Assembly (NCBI GenBank): GCA_023150945.1
Contig: JAKLJX010000039.1
Coordinates: 1 to 35,599 of the forward strand
DNA length: 35,599 nt
From: a bacterium
Lineage (GTDB): Bacteria > Zhuqueibacterota > Zhuqueibacteria > Zhuqueibacterales > Zhuqueibacteraceae
Reading direction: 5' to 3'
Shown: positions 24,232 through 33,756 of the stretch, one piece after another
Layout: each line of letters begins with the position of its first letter
How positions within the stretch are numbered: the stretch's first letter is position 1
Position numbers and translations under genes: made by a program
The notes under the pieces: model-generated
The model's database searches: none
Seen by the model: only the letters and a program-made list of their open reading frames with translations
What the model was told of the DNA's origin: nothing

Positions 24232-26556
24232 TCAATCCAACCCCATCTGGTGCAGGACGGCTTGGAATCGCGGCTGATTGCGCAGTGGGTCATACTCGGG
24301 GTCGACTTTCATTCCAATCAACATGAAGCTGCGCGCGGCATAAGCTTTCTCCACCCAATCCAACGCCATGCTGGTGTCGCCGAGCGCGAGGCAGACTTTG
24401 ATGACATCGGGCGGAGCCAGGAAACGATCCTGCGGCCAGGCCAGCATCTCTTGCAGCAGGCGCCGCGCCGCGCGATGATTGCCGGCCAGCGCGTGGGCGC
24501 GCGCCGTCATCCCCGCAATCTCCGAAACAGAATCCATCTGCGCCGAGGTTTGAATCTCGGCCATTGCCTCCTCCCACCTGCCCAGTTTTTGATAGGTGCG
24601 AGCCAAATACATGCGCGCGAACCAGTAGCTCGGAGCAAGGTCGATGGTGGTGCGCAGCGGCGCGAGCGCCTCTTCGTAGTGGCGCGCCGCGTACAGGCAA
24701 ACGCCCAGGAAAGAGTTGGTCTCCGGCGACAACGGGTCGAGCTGCCGGGCCTGCTCGGCTTCGGCAATGCCGGCCGCGAGATGCCCGGTCGCAACCAAAA
24801 ACGCGCCATAATAGCTGCGCGTGAGCGCATTATTGGGATTCAATTCCAGCGCGCGCTGAAATTCACGCTGCGCCGCGGCTTGATTCCATTCATACCAAAA
24901 ATGCACCACGGCCAGCCAGGCGTGGGCTTCGGCCAGCGATTCGTCGAGTTGAATAGCGCGCTCGGCAGCGGCTTTGGCCTTGGGCATGGCTTCCTGCGCC
25001 GGCGCAAACCAGTCGGTAATGCCGACATAGTAATAGGCCAGCCCGAAATACGCCAACGCATAGCTGGAATCCAGACCGATGGCTTGCTCGAAATAAGCGA
25101 TGCCCCGATCCAACCCGGCGCGTGTGTACTGGCTGGCATAATGTTGCCCCAACAGATAGAGGCGGTAGGCCTCGCTGTTGGTGGTGTGAGGCTTCTGCAG
25201 TTGCATCTGCTCGCTGGGCGACAGACGCAACCGCATTCTGCCGGTGATCTCGGAGGTGATCTCCTGCTGCAAGGCCAGCAGGTCAGCCATCGGAAGGTTG
25301 TATTGCTCGCCCCAAATCACGCTCTGGTCGCGCGTATCCACCAGCTCGGCGCTGAGGGCGAGTTGATTGCCACGTTGCAGCACCGTGCCGGTCAAGACCG
25401 CCTTCACGCCCAGCTCTTTGCCCACGGTCCCGGCATCGACGGCGCGGCCTTCATAGCGCAGCGTCGCGCTGCGCGAGCGCACTTTCACATGCGACAAGCG
25501 CGACAGGCTGTAGATCAGGCTCTCGGTCAGGCCTTCACTGAGGTATTCGGTATCAGGATCATTGCTGAGATTGGCGAACGGCAACACGGCCACGGAATCG
25601 ATCACGCTTGCCGCGGGCCGAAGAAAGTACAGACCCGCGCCCGCCAATGCCAGGAACGCACCGACAACACCGGCGAGCAACATCCTTTTTGTGAATTTTC
25701 CCGGGGTGGCGGCGAGGCGATGCGTCGAGGCGACGCCGGCTAGCTGTGCCTGCGCCAGCGGCTGCAAATCAGCCAGCACTTCGTCGGCGGTTTGATAACG
25801 CTCGTCGGGATTTTTGGTGAGCAGCTTCGTGACGATCTGCTCCAAGGCCGGCGGCGTGTCCGGCCGCCGGGCAAGGACTGCCTCCGGTGTTTCATTGATG
25901 ATCGAATAGATCACCACCTGGGGATGATCCCCGCGAAACGGCAGGCTGCCGGTGAGCATTTCGTAGAGCAGCACGCCCAGCGCCCAGAGATCCGTGCGCG
26001 GATCGACTTTCTTCCCGCGCGCCTGCTCCGGAGACATGTAGGCCACGGTTCCCATCACCGTGCCGCGCTGGGTGAGCAGTGAGCTGCCGAACAACTGCGC
26101 CAGGCCGAAATCCGTGATCTTCACGCGTTGCGTGCTGCTGAGCATGACGTTGCTGCCGGTGAGGTCGCGATGCACGATGCCCTTCGCATGCGCGGCCTGC
26201 AGGCCTTCCGCGACCTGGATCGCGATGGCCAGCGCCTGCGCCAGCGGCAGCGCCCCCTGGTTGAGCTGTTCGCGCAGGCTGTGCCCGTCGATGAACTCCA
26301 TCGCGATGAAAAAATTCTCCTCGCTCTCCTCGATTTCGTAAATGGTGCAAATGTTGGGATGATTGAGCGCCGCGGCCGCCTGCGCCTCCTGCACGAAGCG
26401 TTGCTTGGCTTCGGCGTTGCTGGTCAGCTCGCGCGAGAGGAATTTCAATGCCACTGGGCGTTTGAGCTTGAGGTCTTGCGCCTGATAGACGATCCCCATC
26501 CCGCCGCTGCCGAGCGCTTGCATCACGTGATAATGTGAGATGACTTTTCCGGTCAA
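24232..26556 (-). CDS. Membrane Ser/Thr protein kinase with TolB/FlgO-like domain and TPRs
   Basis: This 774-residue protein has a PknB-like kinase at residues 8-265 (GSGGMGIVY loop, Lys38, HRDLTGSN, ITDFGLAQ, AYMSPEQ). One membrane span lies near 293-314 (MLLAGVVGAFLALAGAGLYF), then a TolB/FlgO-like domain (SVAVLPFANLSNDPDTEYLS onwards, to about 440), then TPRs to the end. The kinase is cytosolic and the rest probably extracytoplasmic. In the HRD motif the usual Lys is Thr, as in some active TKL-type kinases. The start is a TTG with GAGG about 9 bases upstream; the first in-frame ATG is inside the kinase fold. Its role is probably signalling from the envelope. Confidence 0.88.
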   Translation of the reverse strand: MTGKVISHYHVMQALGSGGMGIVYQAQDLKLKRPVALKFLSRELTSNAEAKQRFVQEAQAAAALNHPNICTIYEIEESEENFFIAMEFIDGHSLREQLNQGALPLAQALAIAIQVAEGLQAAHAKGIVHRDLTGSNVMLSSTQRVKITDFGLAQLFGSSLLTQRGTVMGTVAYMSPEQARGKKVDPRTDLWALGVLLYEMLTGSLPFRGDHPQVVIYSIINETPEAVLARRPDTPPALEQIVTKLLTKNPDERYQTADEVLADLQPLAQAQLAGVASTHRLAATPGKFTKRMLLAGVVGAFLALAGAGLYFLRPAASVIDSVAVLPFANLSNDPDTEYLSEGLTESLIYSLSRLSHVKVRSRSATLRYEGRAVDAGTVGKELGVKAVLTGTVLQRGNQLALSAELVDTRDQSVIWGEQYNLPMADLLALQQEITSEITGRMRLRLSPSEQMQLQKPHTTNSEAYRLYLLGQHYASQYTRAGLDRGIAYFEQAIGLDSSYALAYFGLAYYYVGITDWFAPAQEAMPKAKAAAERAIQLDESLAEAHAWLAVVHFWYEWNQAAAQREFQRALELNPNNALTRSYYGAFLVATGHLAAGIAEAEQARQLDPLSPETNSFLGVCLYAARHYEEALAPLRTTIDLAPSYWFARMYLARTYQKLGRWEEAMAEIQTSAQMDSVSEIAGMTARAHALAGNHRAARRLLQEMLAWPQDRFLAPPDVIKVCLALGDTSMALDWVEKAYAARSFMLIGMKVDPEYDPLRNQPRFQAVLHQMGLD

Positions 26557-26655
26557 AGTGGATGCCTCGCAGAGATGAAGAATGAGAGTTGAATGGCGTG
26601 GCGAACTCCGCCGGCTTGTGCGTCGGGCGGGCGGCCGCGTCGCAAGAGAGAGAAT

Positions 26656-28182
26656 TTATTGCGCGGGCTCTTCCGGCTTGACGATTCCCAGCTTCTCCAT
26701 CTTGTAGCGGATGGTGTATTCCGAGATTTGCAGCGAACGGGCAGCCTGCGACTGATTCCAGTCGTGTTCGGCCAGCGCCTGGCGGATCAACTGCGCCTCG
26801 AGCGCATTCACGCGTTCCGTCAGCGAAGGTGCGGGCGCCGGCTCCTCGGTGATCGTTGCGTTCTTCTTGAATTCCCGCTGGAATTCTGCCGGCAGGATCT
26901 TGTGATGCAGCACACGCATTTCCGGCGAGGCCAGCGTGACGAGCCGCTCGACGAAATTTTCCAACTCCCGGATGTTGCCGCTCCATTGCCGCTGCTGCAT
27001 GAAGCGCACCAGCGCAGGATGAAAAGAGGCCGCCTGCTTGCGCTGTTGCAGGACAAATTTCTTCAGGAAATGGTCGGCGAGCAGCGGAATATCCTGGCGG
27101 CGTTCGTTCAAGGTGGGAACATAAACGGGGAAAACATGCAAACGATAGTACAAATCCTCGCGGAATTTCTGTTGCGCCACCATTTTGCGCAACGAAGCGC
27201 TGGAAGCCGCGATGATGCGCACGTCCACGGCCTTCGGCTTGTTGCTGCCCACCGGACGAATCTCCCCCTCCTGCAGCACACGCAGCAGCTTGGCCTGCAT
27301 GTCGTACGGCAGGTTGGCAATCTCGTCCATGAACAGCGTGCCGCCATGCGCCTCTTCGAACAGGCCCCGGCGCTCATAATTCGCGCCGGTGAAGGCGCCC
27401 TTGACGTGGCCGAACAGCTCACTCTCGATCAAATTTTCGGGAATCGCGCCGCAATCGACCGCCACGAACGGCCGCGACTTGCGCAGGCTGCCTTGATGAA
27501 CGGCGCGCGCGACCCGTTCCTTGCCGGTGCCGCTCTGCCCTTCCAGCAACACCCGCACGTCACAACGCGCCGCGGATTCGATGGCGCGCAGCAATTCCAC
27601 GAACGGCTTCGACCGGCCCAGCATGCCCAGGCCGGCGTATTGCGCCAGCAGCACTTCCTCCGGCAGCGGCGCTTCGAAATACTCCTGAATATGCTGCACA
27701 TTGCTCAAGAACGGCGCGCACACTGCGGCCATCTGCTGCAACAGCTTGAGCGCGCATTCGTCGAATTGCCCGACCTGGCTTTCGCTGAGCACGAGCAGAT
27801 AGCCGAGGGCGGCGCGCTGCATGCGGAGCGGCGCGCACATCACCGCCCGCACCACATCGTCTTCAAACACATCGCCCTGGAAACGCGGGTCCGCTTTCAA
27901 ATCCGCGCTCAGGAACGGCTGCTCATGCCGCATCATCCAGCCGATCACCAGGTTTTGCACCAGGCGATGCTTTTCCACCCCCAACTCCTTGCCGCCCCGG
28001 AAAATCGTCTTGACCGTCTGTTGCGTGCTGGGATTGATCATAATGATCGAAGCGGCGTCGGCATCGAACAAGACGCCGGCGGTCAGGGAGATGAGATGCA
28101 CACTTTCCCGATAGTCGCTCTGTTGCGTCAGCAGCTCAGCCAGCTCCAGCAGCGTTTCGCTTTTTTGCAGATTGAAATTCAT
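26656..28182 (-). CDS. Sigma-54-dependent activator with GAF sensor domain
   Basis: This 508-residue protein has an N-terminal GAF domain (about 10-165: VLFDADAASIIMINPSTQQT onwards), an AAA+ sigma-54 interaction domain (about 190-420) and a Fis-type HTH (QAARSLQISEYTIRYKMEKL near 475-494). Key motifs are ELFGHVKGAFTGAN (GAFTGA contact loop), GGTLFMDEIANLP (Walker B) and a Walker A of GQSGTGKE, where most relatives have GESGTGKE. It should activate sigma-54 promoters in response to a small molecule or redox state sensed by the GAF domain. About 100 bases separate its stop from the kinase gene. No sigma-54 promoter was recognised nearby. Confidence 0.9.
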   Translation of the reverse strand: MNFNLQKSETLLELAELLTQQSDYRESVHLISLTAGVLFDADAASIIMINPSTQQTVKTIFRGGKELGVEKHRLVQNLVIGWMMRHEQPFLSADLKADPRFQGDVFEDDVVRAVMCAPLRMQRAALGYLLVLSESQVGQFDECALKLLQQMAAVCAPFLSNVQHIQEYFEAPLPEEVLLAQYAGLGMLGRSKPFVELLRAIESAARCDVRVLLEGQSGTGKERVARAVHQGSLRKSRPFVAVDCGAIPENLIESELFGHVKGAFTGANYERRGLFEEAHGGTLFMDEIANLPYDMQAKLLRVLQEGEIRPVGSNKPKAVDVRIIAASSASLRKMVAQQKFREDLYYRLHVFPVYVPTLNERRQDIPLLADHFLKKFVLQQRKQAASFHPALVRFMQQRQWSGNIRELENFVERLVTLASPEMRVLHHKILPAEFQREFKKNATITEEPAPAPSLTERVNALEAQLIRQALAEHDWNQSQAARSLQISEYTIRYKMEKLGIVKPEEPAQ

Positions 28183-28248
28183 GGCCGAAAGTAAACATGC
28201 CGGCAGGAGAAATGCAAGGGCGCGGGAAAATTATCACACGAATGGTTT

Positions 28249-28306
28249 GCGCTGCCCAGCGGCGTTGCCTAAAGATGCAATGGCCGTAAACGGCTCAGGG
28301 CAGCGC
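28249..28306. repeat. Long hairpin at the end of the chromate transporter gene
   Basis: GCGCTGCCC at 28249-28257 pairs with GGGCAGCGC at 28298-28306. A smaller CCGT/ACGG pair lies inside. It overlaps the stop codon at 28295. There is no clear T-tract, so it may aid mRNA stability rather than termination. Confidence 0.45.
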
Positions 28307-29494
28307 GGGAGCCAGCAACTGCCCGAGAATCGCGCCGCCGAGAATGATCCACGCCGCATTGACATTCCTGGCCACCAGCACCACCAGCGCCAAGCCGAAA
28401 ATCAGCCAGGCGGCCAAGCTGGTCAGGCTGCCGAGGCCGAGCGCAACACACACGGCCAGCATCAAACCCAGCGCCGCGGCATTGACGCCGTTCAGAAAAC
28501 TGCGCGCGATCCGCGAGGCGCGCAGTTTTGGAATGAGCGGACTGCTTAGCATCACAAAAACGAAGGAAGGAAGAAACACGCCGATCGTCGCCACCGCCGC
28601 GCCCGGGAATCCCAGCAACAGGTAGCCGATGAAGGTTGCGGTCGAGAGCAACGGGCCGGGTGTGAACTGGCCGATGGCGATGGCATCGAGCAATTGCTGT
28701 GGAGTGAGCCAGTGCAGACTTTCCACCAAACCGCCCTGCAAGAAAGCCACCAGCACGTAGCCGCTGCCATAGAGAATCGCGCCGACCTTGAGGAAGAACA
28801 ATCCCAATCCGGTCAAGCTCGCGGCCGCAGGGCTCACCTCTGCTCCCACTCCCCGAAAAACCGCGGCCAATGCGGGCAGCACTGCGATATGGAAGCGGGA
28901 GGTCAAGCGTTGCCACAGGAAGCGAGGTTGCTCGCCGATCACGTTCAACAGCCCGGCGCCGAACAGCAAGGCGATTTCATCGCAACGCAACAGACTGAGC
29001 ACCGTCACCGCCAACCCCATGGCCACAAGCTGCCATTTCCCGAGCAGCGGACGGCTCAGCCGGAAAACCGCAGCCAGGATAACCGCGATGATGGCAGCAC
29101 GGATTCCAAACATGAAAGCTGCAAGCTGCGGCACGGTGCCAAACCGAACATAAAGCCAGGCAAACCCCAGCGTGATCGTCACTGCCGGCAGAATAAAGCT
29201 CAGGCCCGCGACCGCCAGACCGCGCCAGCCGGCTTGCACGTAGCCGAGATGAATTGCCATCTCGGTGGAGTTGGGCCCGGGAATGAGATTGGTGACGCCG
29301 AGCAAATCGAGGAATTGTTCATGGCTCAGCCAATTGCGGCGCTTGACGGTTTCTTCTTCCATCAGGGCAATGTGCGCCGCGGGTCCGCCAAAACCAATGG
29401 CGCCCAACTTGAAGAAGACTCGCGCCAGTTCCGCCAGGCTGGCTTTGTGATCTGCCGGTGCAGTCGCCGGCTGCTTGCTGAGGTTGGAGGGCAT
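28295..29494 (-). CDS. chrA: Chromate efflux transporter ChrA (two-domain CHR family)
   Basis: This 399-residue membrane protein has two homologous CHR halves. Half one contains VFFKLGAIGFGGPAAHIALM (about residues 27-46) and LLGVTNLIPGPNSTEMAIHL (about 63-82). Half two contains LFFLKVGAILYGSGYVLVAF (about 230-249) and DAIAIGQFTPGPLLSTATFI (about 269-288). The FGGP and PGP signatures are diagnostic of ChrA. It exports chromate at the inner membrane. The start at 29494 (MPSNLS) fits family length; the frame opens at 29641 with 49 residues that look non-coding. No strong ribosome site is seen. It is downstream of the NhaP2-type gene in the reading direction. Confidence 0.9.
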   Translation of the reverse strand: MPSNLSKQPATAPADHKASLAELARVFFKLGAIGFGGPAAHIALMEEETVKRRNWLSHEQFLDLLGVTNLIPGPNSTEMAIHLGYVQAGWRGLAVAGLSFILPAVTITLGFAWLYVRFGTVPQLAAFMFGIRAAIIAVILAAVFRLSRPLLGKWQLVAMGLAVTVLSLLRCDEIALLFGAGLLNVIGEQPRFLWQRLTSRFHIAVLPALAAVFRGVGAEVSPAAASLTGLGLFFLKVGAILYGSGYVLVAFLQGGLVESLHWLTPQQLLDAIAIGQFTPGPLLSTATFIGYLLLGFPGAAVATIGVFLPSFVFVMLSSPLIPKLRASRIARSFLNGVNAAALGLMLAVCVALGLGSLTSLAAWLIFGLALVVLVARNVNAAWIILGGAILGQLLAPALP

Positions 29495-29741
29495 GATTGT
29501 GGCAAGTGCTGTCTTGGGTTTCTGAAGCACGGCGTCAAATCGGCGAGACTGCCGACTGAGGTGCAGTCCACTCAAAAGGAATACCCCGCCCGTGTCATCC
29601 AGAAAGGAACTTGTGCAGATTTGGATACGACTCCAGGCCATTCACAGTTTTCCGCATCTCTGCAGTTGGATGGAGGTGCCGATCTGGTTGAAGCACGGCA
29701 CGGGCTGACGCGGCTGTCGGTGGCGAAGATGTTCTCCCGCC

Positions 29742-31208
29742 TCACGCGCCCTCCATTTTTTTGGAAAAGATCGCCCGCACCTCCGGCAGGTTGCGCTTGT
29801 TGACCAGCGCCAAAACCACGTCACCTTCGTTGATCACCGTGCCGCCGCTGGGCACGATGAATTCTTCATTTTGACTGATGAGCACAATCAGACTGTCGCG
29901 CGGCATGCCGATTTCCACCAATGATTTCCCGGCAATGGCGGAGCGCGCAGGCACCACGAACTCAACCAGGTCGGTATCCATACCTACCGCCGGCGCAAAC
30001 TCGATGGGATACTCGCGCCGGCGCGCCATCGGCGCATCGACCTTGAGCAAGCGGGCGACCGCCGGGATTGACCATCCCTGCAACAGCGCGGAAGTGAAGA
30101 CGATGAAGAAAACGAGATTGAACAGCAACTCGGCGTTGGGCAGGTTGGCCAGCAGCGGAAAGGTGGCCAGAATAATCGGCACCGCGCCGCGCAATCCCAC
30201 CCAGGAAATGAAGGACTTTTCCCGCCAGTTGAATTTGGTGAAGGCGAGCGTGAGAAACACGCTCAGCGGCCGCGCCACCACAATGAGCACGGCGGAAACC
30301 AGCAACCCGGCGCCGATCACCGGCACGATGCGCGAGGGAAACACCAGCAGCCCGAGCGTGAGAAACATGCCGATCTGGCTCAGCCAGGCCAGGCCATCGA
30401 AGAAACGCAGCAAGCTTTTCTTGTGGACGAATTCGCTGTTGCCGGCCACAATGCCGGCAAGATAGACGGAGAGAAAACCGCTACCGCCCAACAGCGCTGT
30501 GAGGCCATAAACGAGCGCAGCATAAGCCAGCACCAAGACCGGATAGAAGCCCTGCTGGGCAAAATTCACCCGGTTGAGCAGCACGGTCAACAGTTTCCCC
30601 AGGCCAATGCCGCAGAGCGCGCCCACACTCATCTGCAGCAGGAACAATTGCGCCACTTTTGAGAACGAGGCCTCGGGCATGGTCAGGATTTGTATCAGGC
30701 CGACGGTGAGAAAGACGGCCATGGGATCATTGCTGCCTGACTCCAGCTCGAGCAACGGCTTCAGGCTGCCGCGCAAATTGACGCTGCGCGCGCGCAAGAC
30801 GGCGAACACGGCCGCGGCATCCGTCGAGGAGATGACGGCACCCAGCAGCAGTCCCTCCAGCAGGGAAAACGGATAGAACAGGTGGGCCACCACGCCGACG
30901 ATCAGGGCCGTGAGAAACACGCCGGCCGTCGCCAATCCCGCCGCCGGCCACAGCACCGGACGCACGGCCTTCCAATCCGTGTCCAACCCGCCGGCAAACA
31001 GAATGAAAACGAGCGCGATGATGCCGACTGATTGCGCCGTGCCGGCATCATCGAAGTAGATGCCACCCGGGCCTTCAGAGCCGGCCAGCATGCCAATCGC
31101 CAAGAACAGCAACAATACCGGCACTCCGAGATTATCAGAGAACTTGGCCATGCCGAGACTGAAGAGGATCAGCACGGAACCGATCAGCAGGAGATGCTCT
31201 AACGTCAA
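29742..31208 (-). CDS. NhaP2-type cation:proton antiporter with RCK_C domain
   Basis: This 488-residue protein has about 12-13 CPA1-type spans opening with LGVPVLLLFLAIGMLAGSEG (about residues 28-47) and containing GAVISSTDAAAVFAVLRARS and LELESGSNDPMAVFLTVGLI, the conserved antiporter core with the Asp pair. A C-terminal TrkA-C/RCK_C domain (about 405-480, EFVVPARSAIAGKSLVEIG onwards) follows. It is shorter than E. coli NhaP2 (about 578), lacking the extra CorC-like end. K+/H+ or Na+/H+ exchange is expected. The start is a TTG at 31208 with AAGGA about 8 bases upstream; the next ATG would cut into span 1. Confidence 0.85.
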   Translation of the reverse strand: MTLEHLLLIGSVLILFSLGMAKFSDNLGVPVLLLFLAIGMLAGSEGPGGIYFDDAGTAQSVGIIALVFILFAGGLDTDWKAVRPVLWPAAGLATAGVFLTALIVGVVAHLFYPFSLLEGLLLGAVISSTDAAAVFAVLRARSVNLRGSLKPLLELESGSNDPMAVFLTVGLIQILTMPEASFSKVAQLFLLQMSVGALCGIGLGKLLTVLLNRVNFAQQGFYPVLVLAYAALVYGLTALLGGSGFLSVYLAGIVAGNSEFVHKKSLLRFFDGLAWLSQIGMFLTLGLLVFPSRIVPVIGAGLLVSAVLIVVARPLSVFLTLAFTKFNWREKSFISWVGLRGAVPIILATFPLLANLPNAELLFNLVFFIVFTSALLQGWSIPAVARLLKVDAPMARRREYPIEFAPAVGMDTDLVEFVVPARSAIAGKSLVEIGMPRDSLIVLISQNEEFIVPSGGTVINEGDVVLALVNKRNLPEVRAIFSKKMEGA

Positions 31209-31370
31209 CTTCCGTCCTTCACTGTTTCAGCAGCTGGCTAGCAGAGGGCCGCGAGCCGCGCATGATTCAGACTCGATCAGTGCGAATTGCTTGCATGACA
31301 ATTTAGGAATCGGCCGGCAATATCAAAGCACAAAGACGGCAGCTTACAGGAAGACCGCCGGCCTCCCGCT

Positions 31371-33020
31371 TCAAGGCAGCACCGTCAGCAGCACCTGCGC
31401 CAGAATGATTTTGATTATCATCGCCAGGGGATAAACCGAGGCATAACCGAGATTGGGGATATCATTGCGGGTTTGCTCGAGCGCAAAGCCGAGCGCCGCC
31501 GGTTGCGTCTGCAAGCCGGCGAGCACACCGATCAACACGCTCATCGGTATTTTGAGCAGGCGGTGGCCGATCAGCAAGGTGAGAAACGCCACCACCAGCG
31601 TGATGGCCGCGCCGGCAGCGAACACGGCGAGACTGTTGCCTTGCGTGAGCATGGAAAAGAAGGCATAGCCGGAGCGCGTGCCGATCCCCGCCAGAAAAAG
31701 AATCAACCCGATTTGCCGCAGCGTCAGATTGGCACTGTAGGGCATGTTCCAAACCAACGGTCCCGTGCGGCGCAGCGTGGCCAGAATCATCGCCACCAGC
31801 AACGGGCCGCCGGCAAAGCCGAGTTTGATCACCACGCCGCCGGGCAGGGGAATGGGCACCAATCCCACCAACAAACCCAGCGCCAGACCCAGACTGAAAG
31901 TGAGAATGTCGATTTCGCTGAGCGCGCGATAGGAATCGCCAAAGAATGCACTCACCGCTTCCATGTGATCGCGGCGGGTGAGCACGCGAATGCGGTCGCC
32001 CAGCTCCAGCACGGTATCGCCGTGCGGCAGGAATTCGAGATCGCCGCGGCGCACGCGCGTCACCACCGCGCCGTATTGCTGCGGCAAATTGAGATCGCGC
32101 AGACGATGGCCGGCAACTTGGGGATTGGAGACAAAGATGCGGCGATAATCAAGCTGGGAGCGGTCCAAATCCAGGCGTTCGTTGCTCGCTTCCCCCAGGG
32201 CCGCAGTGACGCGCTCCAAGTCTTCGGCAGTACCCACGACGCTGCACAGATCATCCGCTTGAAAGCGCGTCTGCTCGCCGGCCAGCGAGAACCTGCCCTC
32301 GCGCTTCATCCGGCCGAAGACAACCTGCCATCCCTCCTGCGCTTTCAGCTCCCGCAGTGTCTGCCCGAGGAATTGCGGCCGCGTGACGCGAATGGTGCGG
32401 TTTTGCAGACGGGCGCCCATCGCGCCCAGCTCGCGCTGGCTGGCGGCCTCGCGGGCGTAATCGATCTTCCAGAAGCGCTGCAGCAGATAAATCGCCAGGA
32501 TCACGCCGATCACGCCCATGGGATAGGCGAGCGAGTAGCCGATCACCGGATCAGTGAGCAGATGCTGATTCTCGGGACCGGCCGCATAGCGTTTGACTTG
32601 ATCGAGCACGCCCGCGAGTGCCGGCGTGTTGGTCAGGCTGCCGGCAAAGAGGCCGGCGGTCAGCGCCGGTGGCAGGCGTAGCGCAAAATGCAAGAGCACG
32701 GTCACCAACAACGCCAGCACCAGCATGCCGAGCACAAGCAGGTTGTTGCGCAAACCGCTGCGCCGAAAGGAGGTGAAGAAACCGGGGCCGCTGCTCAGGC
32801 CGATGGTGTAGACGAAGATGACGAGTCCGAGCAGATAGACGATCTCGGGCAGCTTCAGCTCGGGGTGCAGGCCGCCAAAGGCCAAACCGACGAACAGCAC
32901 CGCGGCCACGCCCAGGCTGCTGCCGTGAATTCGAATCTGCCCCAGCGGATAGCCGATGGCCGCCACCAGGAAGAGCAGCAACAGCGGTTGATCGAGCAGA
33001 ATCTGGGTCACGTCATTCAT
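31371..33020 (-). CDS. AspT/YidE/YbjL-family transporter with two RCK_C domains
   Basis: This 549-residue protein has the AspT/YidE duplication layout. An N-terminal five-span membrane half (VIYLLGLVIFVYTIGLSSGP, then GLFAGSLTNTPALAGVLDQV) is followed by two TrkA-C domains (about residues 200-360; the second holds VVTRVRRGDLEFLPHGDTVL). A C-terminal half repeats the membrane pattern (LALGLLVGLVPIPLPGGVVI, then QTQPAALGFALEQT). Family members exchange dicarboxylates or have unknown substrates. The start at 33020 (MNDVTQ) is chosen over the frame at 33101, whose 27 extra codons overlap a short direct repeat. The stop is about 160 bases before the antiporter start. Confidence 0.87.
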   Translation of the reverse strand: MNDVTQILLDQPLLLLFLVAAIGYPLGQIRIHGSSLGVAAVLFVGLAFGGLHPELKLPEIVYLLGLVIFVYTIGLSSGPGFFTSFRRSGLRNNLLVLGMLVLALLVTVLLHFALRLPPALTAGLFAGSLTNTPALAGVLDQVKRYAAGPENQHLLTDPVIGYSLAYPMGVIGVILAIYLLQRFWKIDYAREAASQRELGAMGARLQNRTIRVTRPQFLGQTLRELKAQEGWQVVFGRMKREGRFSLAGEQTRFQADDLCSVVGTAEDLERVTAALGEASNERLDLDRSQLDYRRIFVSNPQVAGHRLRDLNLPQQYGAVVTRVRRGDLEFLPHGDTVLELGDRIRVLTRRDHMEAVSAFFGDSYRALSEIDILTFSLGLALGLLVGLVPIPLPGGVVIKLGFAGGPLLVAMILATLRRTGPLVWNMPYSANLTLRQIGLILFLAGIGTRSGYAFFSMLTQGNSLAVFAAGAAITLVVAFLTLLIGHRLLKIPMSVLIGVLAGLQTQPAALGFALEQTRNDIPNLGYASVYPLAMIIKIILAQVLLTVLP

Positions 33021-33025
33021 GAGGC

Positions 33026-33067
33026 AAGGAGACGAGTTGGACAAGGAGACAAGGAGACAAGTTGGAA
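33026..33067. repeat. Short imperfect direct repeats just before the AspT-like gene
   Basis: AAGGAGAC units recur at 33026, 33043 and 33051, two of them followed by RAGTTGGA. On the minus strand they form the untranslated leader of the AspT-like gene as CT-rich repeats. They leave no normal Shine-Dalgarno before the chosen ATG. Confidence 0.6.
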
Positions 33068-33214
33068 CTGCAACGATTAAGCGAATTTTGGGACACAGCA
33101 AAAAGCTCCACTGGAGCGAGATGGAAAAGCGAAGGGCGACGCCCTAGACGGATTGGTCAACCAAACTCAGAATAAAATTCTGAAAAATTCTGAACCACAA
33201 GGCAAACATTTGAA

Positions 33215-33286
33215 CCGCGGAGACCCATAGAGCGCAGAGCTGCACGATCCCAAAAGCCTTTCTCTGCGTTCTCAGCGTCTCGGCGG
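33215..33286. repeat. Inverted repeat 1, 25-base arms
   Basis: Left arm 33215-33239 (opens CCGCGGAGAC, closes CGCAGAG) and right arm 33262-33286 (opens CTCTGCG, closes GGCGG) pair at 20 of 25 positions, with 22 bases between. Such CTCTGCG-type arms are a known style of dispersed bacterial intergenic repeat. Confidence 0.7.
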
Positions 33287-33343
33287 TGAGCTTCTGAGGT
33301 AAATGGCGAGGGGCGTGTGCCTCACTCTTCACAAGATCCTTAC

Positions 33344-33365
33344 TGGATGACAGTTGGATGACAGT
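33344..33365. repeat. Tandem duplication of 11 bases
   Basis: TGGATGACAGT occurs twice back to back (33344-33354 and 33355-33365). It may be slippage or the trace of an insertion event. Confidence 0.6.
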
Positions 33366-33429
33366 GGTGGTGGATACCTCGTGCGAGGCAACAGTGTACG
33401 AATCGGGCTTATTACTGCCCGCAGGGCAT

Positions 33430-33454
33430 CAGATTTCAGCTTGTCTGAAATCTG
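33430..33454. repeat. Perfect 10-base-pair hairpin
   Basis: CAGATTTCAG (33430-33439) and CTGAAATCTG (33445-33454) pair perfectly around a 5-base loop CTTGT. It has no T-run beside it. Confidence 0.75.
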
Positions 33455-33590
33455 GCGTAGTGCCTTAGTAGTCAAATTTGTGCAAAAAAAGCAAAGATTT
33501 TTTCAAGGAGTGCCATTTTGATCTGTGTTTATACGGGTTTCGTAACACTTTTTCAAATCTCCAACTTTTGAGATTCTTGCTAAAAGAATT

Positions 33591-33700
33591 CACGCAAAGA
33601 CGCAGAGCGGCAAAGACCCGCAAAGGTTTTTCAATCATTTGTTCTCTTCATGAAAGTCTGAAGTCAAGATTTTCTTTGCGTATCTTTGCGTCTTTGCGTG
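33591..33700. repeat. Inverted repeat 2, about 25-base arms
   Basis: The left arm (33591-33615) opens CACGCAAAGACGCA; the right arm (33674-33700) closes TGCGTCTTTGCGTG, a perfect 14-base pairing, and the inner parts keep the CAAAG rhythm. It resembles inverted repeat 1 in its short repeated units and is probably the same class of dispersed element. Confidence 0.7.
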
Positions 33701-33756
33701 CGCTGTTGTTTTTCTTTTTTGGTTGCGGCTCGTCGCGTTGTGGAGTTGGTAATCAT

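Noticed and set aside
24217-25743. Plus-strand open frame of 508 codons opposite the second kinase
   Set aside because: Same reasoning: no domain, and the minus-strand frame contains TPR and TolB-like segments throughout.
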